In this document: positions 1-5,338 of the stretch, piece after piece
Layout: every line of letters starts with the position of its first letter
Numbering within the stretch: position 1 is the first letter of the stretch
Assembly (NCBI GenBank): GCA_945834965.1
Contig: CAMAHZ010000025.1
Coordinates: 1 to 12,276, forward strand
Length of the DNA stretch: 12,276 nt
Reading direction: 5' to 3'
Source of the DNA: an uncultured Clostridia bacterium
GTDB lineage: Bacteria; Bacillota; Clostridia; Christensenellales; Borkfalkiaceae
The notes under the pieces: model-generated
Told to the model about the DNA's origin: nothing
Seen by the model: the letters and a program-made list of their open reading frames with translations, nothing else
Databases searched by the model: none
Program-made: the position numbers and the translations under genes

Positions 1-205
1 ATCAAGGCGAGCGGTTGAAGGCGTACACGTACGTACGGCAAGACCGCTCAACGCAGACAGGGGCAAAAAGATTCATTCAAGAAATTAGTGGTAGGGGTTG
101 TTACGCCCATGTATTACACTATAATTATACACACATTTATGTAAAACGAAAAGGGGCAACAATGAAAAATAAGTGAAAGTTTCATATTTTTTTGCCTTTA
201 AAGGG
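1..205. other. Stretch without a supportable gene
   Basis: Apart from the inverted repeat at 9-49, nothing clear is seen. A frame is open on the + strand from 3 to a TGA at 174-176, but its product resembles no family I know and it uses arginine and glycine codons (CGG, AGG, CGA, GGG) that the neighbouring genes tend to avoid. Short minus-strand frames (for example the 20-codon one starting at 110) have no ribosome binding site. A TTGTTA (98-103), 16-nt spacer, TATAAT (120-125) pair could be a weak extra promoter on the + strand. A T run follows a short hairpin at about 173-193 and could be a weak terminator. Confidence 0.4.
9..49. repeat. Inverted repeat with inner palindrome near left edge
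   Basis: GAGCGGT at 9-15 is matched by ACCGCTC at 43-49. Inside the loop, CGTAC at 22-26 can pair with GTACG at 33-37, and the core ACGTACGT is itself palindromic. If transcribed, this would form a two-tier stem-loop. It could be the end of an element cut by the window edge, a protein-binding site, or chance. No role can be assigned from sequence alone. Confidence 0.4.
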
Positions 206-234
206 TTGACAACGCCAATTTCGAGTGGTATGAT
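206..234 (+). promoter_or_regulatory. Sigma-A promoter of the radical SAM operon
   Basis: TTGACA at 206-211 matches the -35 consensus. A 17-nt spacer leads to TATGAT at 229-234, preceded by TG at 226-227 as in an extended -10. Transcription should start near 241. This is one of the strongest promoter-like sequences in the window, so tight control might be expected to come from a repressor. Confidence 0.85.
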
Positions 235-241
235 ACTTATA

Positions 242-255
242 TGAACATTTGTTTG
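242..255 (+). promoter_or_regulatory. Candidate LexA (SOS) box
   Basis: GAAC at 243-246, four bases, then GTTT at 251-254 followed by G. The Gram-positive SOS box is built on CGAAC-N4-GTTC/T with dyad symmetry. This site misses the leading C and has one imperfect half-site base. It lies at the predicted transcription start, where a bound repressor would block initiation, and upstream of genes predicted to act in DNA repair. The call is inference: no lexA gene is in the window to compare with. Confidence 0.4.
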
Positions 256-259
256 TTTT

Positions 260-266
260 AAGGAGG
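260..266 (+). promoter_or_regulatory. Ribosome binding site of the radical SAM gene
   Basis: AAGGAGG ends seven bases before the ATG at 274, a near-ideal Shine-Dalgarno sequence that fixes this start. Confidence 0.9.
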
Positions 267-273
267 CTTAGGT

Positions 274-1533
274 ATGCTTGACGCAAAACGACTTGAAATA
301 TTGACCGAAAGCGCAAAGTACGACGTCTCCTGCTCTTCTTCAGGTTCAAAACGGGTGAACTCGAAAGGGGGCTTAGGTAACGCTTCCGTCGGTGGGATAT
401 GTCACTCCTTTACCCCCGACGGAAGATGTATATCGCTACTTAAAATACTTATGAGCAACGACTGCCTATACGACTGCGAATACTGCCCCAACAGGCGCAG
501 CGCGGACGTACCACGGGCGAGCATTACCCCCGACGAAATTTGCGAGCTGACGATTAATTTTTACAAACGCAACTATATCGAAGGGCTGTTTTTATCTTCC
601 GCCGTATTCTCTTCCCCCAACCGCACGATGGAGCTACTTACCGATACGGTTATCAAGCTCAGGAAGGTTTACAATTTTAACGGGTATATCCATTTGAAGG
701 GCATACCGCACGCCGACGACGCGCTTATTATGCGTGCGGCGAAATTCGTTGACAGAATGAGCTTTAACGTAGAGCTGCCGAGCGAGAAATCGCTTAAACT
801 GCTTGCGCCCCAAAAGACAAAAGACAGCCTGCTACTGCCTATGAAAAAGCTGAGCGACGCCATATATTACGACAAGGAAAACAAGGTTAAGTACAGCCAC
901 AGGGTTATTCCTGCAGGGCAGACCACGCAGATGATTGTGGGTGCTTCGCCTGAGAGCGACGGGCAGATTTTACGCCTTACCGAAGCGCTGTATCGGCGTA
1001 TGGGACTGAAGAGAGTCTACTACTCTTCCTACATACCCGTCGTTAAAAGCGCTAAACTGCCGCAGGTCGGGGCAGGGCTTTTGAGAGAGCATAGGCTGTA
1101 TCAAGCCGACTGGCTTATACGCTTTTACGGGTTCGGCGTGGACGAGATTTGCGACGAAAACGAAAACCTATCCACCGAGCTCGACCCTAAGTGCGCCTGG
1201 GCGTTAAGGCATATGGAATTATTCCCCGTAGAAGTCAACACCGCACCCTTAGAGAGCCTTTTGCGAGTGCCGGGGATAGGCGCAAGGGGCGCATACCGCA
1301 TAACCGAAGCGAGAAAATATACTTCTCTCGACTTTGATAATCTTGCAAAAATGCGCATAATACTTAAAAGGGCGAAACACTTTATAACCTGCAAGGGGAA
1401 ATTTTACGGGTCGGAAAACGTTAGCACGGTGAACGCGTCGCTTGCGTTGCAAGAGCGATGTGAAAGCGCCGAACAGCTTTCTATGTTCTCTTCCCCTTCG
1501 GTTGCTTTAAGCGCCCTGACGGGTGAGATATGA
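274..1533 (+). CDS. Putative DNA modification/repair radical SAM protein (UDG-linked type)
   Basis: This 419-aa protein matches the radical SAM family linked to uracil-DNA-glycosylase-like partners (TIGR03916 type). The 4Fe-4S/SAM motif CxxxCxxC is at Cys64, Cys68 and Cys71 (CLYDCEYC). An upstream Cys/Gly-rich stretch (residues 20-52) is typical of the family. Near the C-terminus, at about 325-380, a helix-hairpin-helix segment (VPGIGARGAYRI, GIG at 334-336) suggests nonspecific DNA binding. The family is annotated as acting on DNA, but the reaction and substrate are unknown. The start is set by a strong SD and promoter. The stop overlaps the start of the next gene by four bases (ATGA), so the two are one operon and probably one functional unit. 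Confidence is high for the family, low for the reaction. Confidence 0.92.
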   Translation: MLDAKRLEILTESAKYDVSCSSSGSKRVNSKGGLGNASVGGICHSFTPDGRCISLLKILMSNDCLYDCEYCPNRRSADVPRASITPDEICELTINFYKRNYIEGLFLSSAVFSSPNRTMELLTDTVIKLRKVYNFNGYIHLKGIPHADDALIMRAAKFVDRMSFNVELPSEKSLKLLAPQKTKDSLLLPMKKLSDAIYYDKENKVKYSHRVIPAGQTTQMIVGASPESDGQILRLTEALYRRMGLKRVYYSSYIPVVKSAKLPQVGAGLLREHRLYQADWLIRFYGFGVDEICDENENLSTELDPKCAWALRHMELFPVEVNTAPLESLLRVPGIGARGAYRITEARKYTSLDFDNLAKMRIILKRAKHFITCKGKFYGSENVSTVNASLALQERCESAEQLSMFSSPSVALSALTGEI

Positions 1534-2255
1534 CGTATTATATTACCGACGGCAGCGAAGACTGTTTTTATACCGCCGTCTTTGACGCCTATAAAAACGA
1601 AAACTGTATTATAACTTCGCAAGGCGACGTACAGCTTGGGCTTGGATACGAGCTTATTGAAGTTGAACGGGACGAAAATAAGGCTGAAAGGGTCAAGCGC
1701 AAACTCAACTTGTTAGACGCAGGGGCGTTGAACGATATTAAGCTTATACTAAAAAGCTGTGACCCGCTTAAGGAAAATATTGCGTTCGAGTACGTTAAAT
1801 TAATCGTCAAAAACGGCGGTGCGGTGCGCAATATGCAGGCCGACCCGAGAGTTTTGGAAGCTACGGACGTCATTTCTAAGGTGACGGGCGAAACGCACAA
1901 AATGAAGGGCTTTTTGCGCTTTATGGAAAATGCGGACGGCGTTTTGTACGCCCCCTATTCGCCCGATAACGATATAACCGATATGCTTTCGGTGCATTTT
2001 GCCGAGCGGCTTGGCGGACAGAAATTCGTCATTCACGACGTAAAAAGAAAGATTGCCGCCCTTTACGACGGCAACGAGATTATTATGACGCGCGTTGAAG
2101 ACGCAGAAGTTTACCTTTCCGAATACGAAAAGTATTTTGAAAACCTGTGGAAACAGTACTATAAATCGGTCAATATTTTATCCCGCCCGCACGAAAATCA
2201 GATGAAGGGCTATATGCCCGTGCGGTACTGGAAATTTTTGCCCGAGAAGAATTGA
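1530..2255 (+). CDS. DUF4130 protein, partner of the radical SAM protein
   Basis: This 241-aa protein fits the 'probable DNA metabolism protein' family (TIGR03915 type, DUF4130). The C-terminal signature is clear: LWKQYYKSVNI, then RPHENQ, then MPVRYWKFLPE at the very end. In many Proteobacteria this module is fused to a uracil-DNA glycosylase (UdgX-like) domain. Here it stands alone at 241 aa and no glycosylase motifs follow. The N-terminal part (about 1-80) begins YYITDGSEDCFYTAVFDAY, as is usual for the family. It starts inside the stop of the radical SAM gene, with GGGTGAG just upstream as a modest SD, so translation is likely coupled. Predicted to work with the radical SAM enzyme on DNA; the molecular role is unknown. 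Confidence 0.9.
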   Translation: MTYYITDGSEDCFYTAVFDAYKNENCIITSQGDVQLGLGYELIEVERDENKAERVKRKLNLLDAGALNDIKLILKSCDPLKENIAFEYVKLIVKNGGAVRNMQADPRVLEATDVISKVTGETHKMKGFLRFMENADGVLYAPYSPDNDITDMLSVHFAERLGGQKFVIHDVKRKIAALYDGNEIIMTRVEDAEVYLSEYEKYFENLWKQYYKSVNILSRPHENQMKGYMPVRYWKFLPEKN

Positions 2256-2304
2256 CCGTTTAGTTTAAAATTTATATTCGCTTATACCACCTTATCACCA
2301 TAAT

Positions 2305-2340
2305 ATATAACGCCGCAGGCGGCTGCCTGCGGCGTTATAT
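2305..2340. terminator. Bidirectional hairpin terminator between convergent genes
   Basis: A perfect 16-bp stem (2305-2320 with 2325-2340) encloses the loop GGCT. The GC-rich core CGCCGCAGGC is flanked by ATATAA/TTATAT, so the T-rich end of the stem and the following TTATACTATT serve the + strand operon. Reading the other way, the tail after the stem is ATTATGG, weaker but usable for the DUF975 gene, whose stop lies just to the right. Confidence 0.85.
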
Positions 2341-2356
2341 TTATACTATTTACTAA

Positions 2357-3067
2357 TTATTTGTTTTCTTCGCTATTGCCGTTTCCAAGCTCTAAGTCCG
2401 AATTTTCAGACTGAGCAGGCGCACTTTCGGCAAAGGGTTCGGCAGGCTGTTCGGGTGCGGCGTTCGGCGTTGCGTTCTGCATATTATTCCGTTCCCTGAT
2501 AAGGTCCTGATAGAATGCCGCAGTCGAGCACTGCATATAGGGCATTACCCAGAAAGACAGTATGCCGCAGGTAAGCAGGCATAAAATGAGCCAACCGATA
2601 AAGCTTAAGTCAAGGCAGAATAAACGCCACTTATTGCCCTTCATCATTTCGATAGAGCGGATACGGGCGGTGTTAGCGTCCATATCGGGGTTGTCTGCCA
2701 AGATGTAGAAGCTCATTCTGTAGGCGTAAGCTTTGATGATGCCGGGCACGATTAAAAGCAGCGACCATAAGAATACGAAAATTTCGTTTAACAGCGCAAG
2801 CAGGAATGCGTTACCAAAGTTTTTAAACCCAAGGAACATATCCCCCACCGAAACGTAATTGCCGCGCATGACCTTTAACGATATAATCGTAGTGCCGAGC
2901 ATAAGCGGACCGGTTACAAGCAATAACACGATTGCGCCGACGCCGATAATGCTTAAACCTGCAAGTCCGCCTTCGATAAGCGAAACTAAAAGCGTGATAA
3001 GCGCAAGCGTAGCCCACTTGCCGTTCATAGCCGACCAGGCTTGACTTCTGAAATCTCTTGCTCTCAT
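2357..3067 (-). CDS. DUF975 family membrane protein
   Basis: A 236-aa integral membrane protein of the DUF975 family, common in Bacillota and of unknown function. The N-terminus MRARDFRSQAWSAMNGKW is the usual family opening. Hydrophobic segments lie at about 20-67 (probably two helices), 85-112, and 150-175. The family signature runs from KAYAYRMSFYILADNP through the SIEMMKGNKWRLFCLDLSF block to YMQCSTAAFYQDLI. The last 40 residues or so are rich in Pro, Ala, Glu, Ser and Asn and should be a disordered cytoplasmic tail. AAAGGAAGAGAG precedes the ATG. It is a single-gene unit with its own promoter (3117-3145), ending at the shared terminator at 2305-2340. No function can be inferred from its neighbours. 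Confidence 0.88.
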   Translation of the reverse strand: MRARDFRSQAWSAMNGKWATLALITLLVSLIEGGLAGLSIIGVGAIVLLLVTGPLMLGTTIISLKVMRGNYVSVGDMFLGFKNFGNAFLLALLNEIFVFLWSLLLIVPGIIKAYAYRMSFYILADNPDMDANTARIRSIEMMKGNKWRLFCLDLSFIGWLILCLLTCGILSFWVMPYMQCSTAAFYQDLIRERNNMQNATPNAAPEQPAEPFAESAPAQSENSDLELGNGNSEENK

Positions 3068-3082
3068 AAACTCTCTTCCTTT

Positions 3083-3110
3083 GTAAAAGGCAAATTTTAC
3101 TACCTTTTAC
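3083..3110 (-). promoter_or_regulatory. Inverted repeat in the DUF975 leader
   Basis: GTAAAAGG at 3083-3090 and CCTTTTAC at 3103-3110 form an 8-bp inverted repeat with a 12-nt centre that itself holds another TTTTAC. It begins at about the +1 position of the predicted transcript and ends just before the SD. It could be an operator for a dimeric repressor or a 5' hairpin that shields the mRNA. Confidence 0.45.
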
Positions 3111-3116
3111 GCTTTT

Positions 3117-3145
3117 ATTATATAACTTTATAATGTAATAGTCAA
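3117..3145 (-). promoter_or_regulatory. Sigma-A promoter of the DUF975 gene
   Basis: On the minus strand, TTGACT (3145-3140), a 17-nt spacer, and a perfect TATAAT (3122-3117). The leader is about 40 nt. Confidence 0.85.
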
Positions 3146-3152
3146 CTAAGCG

Positions 3153-3196
3153 CATTATAAAAATAGAGCCGCAACGGTAAATTTAACCATTGCGGC
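3153..3196 (-). terminator. Intrinsic terminator of mrp
   Basis: On the minus strand GCCGCAA (3196-3190) pairs with TTGCGGC (3174-3168). The stem continues past one A/C mismatch with GGT/ACC. The tail TCTATTTTTATAAT follows. It lies just after the mrp stop and just before the DUF975 promoter, which fits two separate transcription units. Confidence 0.8.
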
Positions 3197-3212
3197 GAGT
3201 AATACTGCTTTG

Positions 3213-4049
3213 TTATTTATTGAGATTTTTATCGATTTTATCGAAGAAGTCCTGAAGGTAATTATTTTCAATATCTTCGATTTTTCCGCTGTCTGCAAGG
3301 TTGGTGAGCTCGCTATCTACAGGCACTTTTGCAACTGCAGGAATGCCGAACTCAAGTGCGAGAGCGTCTGCCTTGCTGTCGCCGAAGATATTAATCTTTC
3401 TGCCGCAGTCGGGGCAGGATATATAGGACATATTCTCAACTATACCTAAGATGGGCACGTTCATCATCTTAGCCATATTTACTGCCTTTTGAACTATCAT
3501 TCCAACCAAATCCTGCGGCGTGGTGACGATAATGATACCTGCTAAGGGCAGACTTTGGAAGATGGTTAAAGGCACGTCGCCCGTTCCGGGGGGCATATCG
3601 ACGAACATATAGTCCACCGCTTCCCAGATAACGTCCGTCCAGAACTGAAGGACGGTGCCTGAAATGAGCGAGCCGCGCCATACGACGGGTTCGTCCTCGT
3701 TTTCCAAAAGCACGTTCATACTCATAACCTGTACGCCGTACTTTGAATCGACGGGAAGTATCCCCTTTTCGCTGCCCATTGCCCTATCGTGTATGCCGAA
3801 CATTTTAGGGATTGAAGGACCTGTGATATCAGCATCCATAAGTGCGGCGTTGTATCCGCGCCTTTGAGCTGAAACGGCGAGTAACGCACTCGTCATAGAT
3901 TTGCCCACGCCGCCTTTACCAGAGACGACGGCAATAACTTTTTTAATCGTGCTTAATTCGTGCGGTTTCTTTTTTAAGCTTTCCGCCGTTCTCGAAGAAC
4001 AGCCGTTTTCGCCGCAGGACGAGCAGTTGTGACTACAATTTTCTGCCAT
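3213..4049 (-). CDS. mrp: Mrp/NBP35 family Fe-S cluster carrier P-loop ATPase
   Basis: A 278-aa member of the Mrp/NBP35 (ApbC) family, cytosolic ATPases that bind and transfer 4Fe-4S clusters. The deviant Walker A motif GKGGVGKS is at residues 44-51. MDADITGPSIPKMFG (71-85) and DMPPGTGDVP (151-160) are family hallmarks. The C-terminal CPDC (Cys212, Cys215) is the pair that bridges the cluster in the dimer. The N-terminus has a further Cys cluster (Cys5, Cys9, Cys12, Cys17), as in NBP35 and many clostridial members, which could hold a second cluster. GGAGG lies four bases before the ATG. Monocistronic, with a promoter at 4075-4103 and a terminator at 3153-3196. Which apoproteins it serves cannot be read from context, although the radical SAM enzyme nearby needs a cluster. 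Confidence 0.93.
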   Translation of the reverse strand: MAENCSHNCSSCGENGCSSRTAESLKKKPHELSTIKKVIAVVSGKGGVGKSMTSALLAVSAQRRGYNAALMDADITGPSIPKMFGIHDRAMGSEKGILPVDSKYGVQVMSMNVLLENEDEPVVWRGSLISGTVLQFWTDVIWEAVDYMFVDMPPGTGDVPLTIFQSLPLAGIIIVTTPQDLVGMIVQKAVNMAKMMNVPILGIVENMSYISCPDCGRKINIFGDSKADALALEFGIPAVAKVPVDSELTNLADSGKIEDIENNYLQDFFDKIDKNLNK

Positions 4050-4074
4050 AATACCTCCAAAAAATACATTCTAT

Positions 4075-4103
4075 ATTTTAGAGTATAGCCCTATAAAAGT
4101 CAA
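4075..4103 (-). promoter_or_regulatory. Sigma-A promoter of mrp
   Basis: On the minus strand, TTGACT (4103-4098), a 17-nt spacer, and TAAAAT (4080-4075). The spacer holds a small dyad, TATAG-CC-CTATA (4084-4095), which could be a regulator site or chance. Confidence 0.75.
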
Positions 4104-4133
4104 GTTATTTGCATTGCGCCAAAAATTTAGTTC

Positions 4134-4167
4134 CCTTGTTTGAATTTACTTGCCTTGTTTGAATTTA
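4134..4167 (+). repeat. Tandem direct repeat at the SRP RNA promoter
   Basis: CCTTGTTTGAATTTA occurs at 4134-4148 and again at 4153-4167, a 19-bp period. Similarity extends to about 23 bp with two mismatches. The second copy overlaps the -35 region of the SRP RNA promoter, so the first copy looks like a local duplication of promoter DNA. Confidence 0.8.
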
Positions 4168-4178
4168 TTTGCTATAAT
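4150..4178 (+). promoter_or_regulatory. Sigma-A promoter of the SRP RNA gene
   Basis: TTGCCT (4150-4155), a 17-nt spacer, and a perfect TATAAT (4173-4178). Initiation should fall at about 4184-4186, exactly where the SRP RNA begins. Confidence 0.85.
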
Positions 4179-4184
4179 GCCCTT

Positions 4185-4452
4185 ACCGTGCTAAGTGGGG
4201 AGTTAGCGGTGCCCTGTACCCGCAATCCGCTATAGCGGGACCGAACCGCCCCTCTCGACGACTAAAGTGGAAAGCAGCCCTTTATAAGGGGTGTTGATAA
4301 CAAGGTCTTATGCAACTTTTCGCCGTGAACCGTGTCAGGATAGGGATATAGCAGCACTAAGCGGAATGTTGAGTGTGCCATAAGGTAGCCTTGTAGGAGC
4401 CACCTGTAAAGGTAACGTTTCGGCTTTATTCGGCAAAAGGGACTGCACGGCT
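4185..4452 (+). ncRNA. ffs: Signal recognition particle RNA, large bacterial type with Alu domain
   Basis: The 5' part CCGTGCTAAGTGGGGAG, followed by GGTGCCCTGTACC and GCAATCCGCTATAGC, closely matches the Alu domain of the Bacillus subtilis scRNA. The ends pair: CCGTGC (4186-4191) with GCACGG (4445-4450). The Ffh-binding S domain is seen as GTCAGG (4334-4339) opposite AGCAGC (4350-4355). The length of about 268 nt equals that of the B. subtilis RNA (about 270) and far exceeds the 4.5S RNA of E. coli. The apical hairpin reads ATA-GGGA-TAT in place of the usual TCC-GGAA-GGA: the pairing is kept and the tetraloop is still of the GNRA class. With Ffh and FtsY it targets nascent membrane and secreted proteins. 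Any protein-coding reading of this stretch is spurious. Six T follow at 4452-4457. Confidence 0.96.
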
Positions 4453-4466
4453 TTTTTGTATAATTT

Positions 4467-4500
4467 AACCCGTCTGTTGAACAGACGGGTTTCATTTTTT
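4467..4500 (+). terminator. Intrinsic terminator downstream of SRP RNA
   Basis: AACCCGTCTG (4467-4476) pairs with CAGACGGGTT (4482-4491) around the loop TTGAA. TTCATTTTTT follows on the + strand. Reading leftward the stem is followed by AAATTATAC, not a good U tract, so it mainly serves the SRP RNA, although it may also hinder transcription coming from the convergent uppP. Confidence 0.8.
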
Positions 4501-4508
4501 GTTATAGA

Positions 4509-5336
4509 TTAGAACAAGCCGCAGCAATGCAAAACGATGCAAGTTATTGCAAGCAACACAAGGTATAAGCTGAACCACTTGTAGTTTGCCTTTTTGATTG
4601 CCGTAAGCATAACCTTGATTGCAAACAGACCTGCGATTGCGGAGATGATAAAGCCGATTGCTATGCACCAACCGAACTGCGGACCTGCCACTTGGAAAGA
4701 ATATGCAAAGCTCTCTTCCCCCGTCTTAACCAACCCCTTGACGAGCTCTACTAAAAAGCCGCCTAAGATTACGGGAATTGACATTAAAAACGAGAAGTGT
4801 GCAACTTCGTCGCTGTCGCCGCCGGCAAAGATACCCGCCGCAATAGTTGAACCGCTACGGGATATACCGGGAAGAACGGCAATTGCCTGAGCTACGCCCA
4901 TAGGTATGGTCGTGCGCCAGCATAAGGGTAAAACCTTTTTTCTGCGCTTTGCATAAATTTCGGTTGCAAACAGCACGCCTGCCGTTATAAGGAAGAATAC
5001 CGCAAGTATTATGCCTGCGTATGCGCCGCCCGTGATATGTTCGTCAATGACGTCGTCCAAGAAGAAGCCTACGATTGCCGCAGGAATGGACGCAACGATT
5101 AAGTACAAAAGCGTTTTGAACGGCTTTTTGAAGAGAGCTACTATATCCTTCCAGAAAATTACGCACACCGCAACCAACGTGCCGAGATGCAAAATCAGGT
5201 TGAAAAAGAGTTCCGCACCGCCGATGTCAATGCCGAGCACTCTCTGCAAAAACGTAAGATGCCCTGACGATGATACGGGTAAAAATTCGGTTAAGCCCTG
5301 CGTTAAACCTAAAACGATTGCTTGCCACCACTGCAT
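4509..5336 (-). CDS. uppP: Undecaprenyl-diphosphatase (UppP/BacA)
   Basis: A 275-aa polytopic membrane enzyme that removes a phosphate from undecaprenyl diphosphate, recycling the lipid carrier for peptidoglycan and other wall polymers; excess confers bacitracin resistance. The catalytic signatures are present: QGLTEFLPVSSSGH at residues 13-26 (the (E/Q)xxxE motif, SSSGH and His26) and PGISRSGST at 156-164 with Arg160. Length and about eight hydrophobic segments are normal for the BacA family. The ATG lies two bases after the lipoprotein stop, and its SD GGAGG sits inside the last codons of that gene, so translation is probably coupled. It is the last gene of the unit started by the promoter at 7535-7563. 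An SRP RNA terminator lies just beyond its stop. Confidence 0.96.
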   Translation of the reverse strand: MQWWQAIVLGLTQGLTEFLPVSSSGHLTFLQRVLGIDIGGAELFFNLILHLGTLVAVCVIFWKDIVALFKKPFKTLLYLIVASIPAAIVGFFLDDVIDEHITGGAYAGIILAVFFLITAGVLFATEIYAKRRKKVLPLCWRTTIPMGVAQAIAVLPGISRSGSTIAAGIFAGGDSDEVAHFSFLMSIPVILGGFLVELVKGLVKTGEESFAYSFQVAGPQFGWCIAIGFIISAIAGLFAIKVMLTAIKKANYKWFSLYLVLLAITCIVLHCCGLF

Positions 5337-5338
5337 AA

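Noticed and set aside
44..51. Apparent frameshifts or broken genes anywhere in the window
   Set aside because: All main genes read through at family-like lengths with intact motifs; only prs is partial, because of the window edge. The coordinates given are only a placeholder for a window-wide check.
3..176. Open + strand frame entering from the left edge
   Set aside because: No recognisable family and codon use unlike the neighbours; a very short real gene end cannot be fully ruled out.
4262..4495. 77-codon minus-strand open frame
   Set aside because: It lies antisense to the SRP RNA, whose conserved domains explain the sequence; no SD and no family resemblance.
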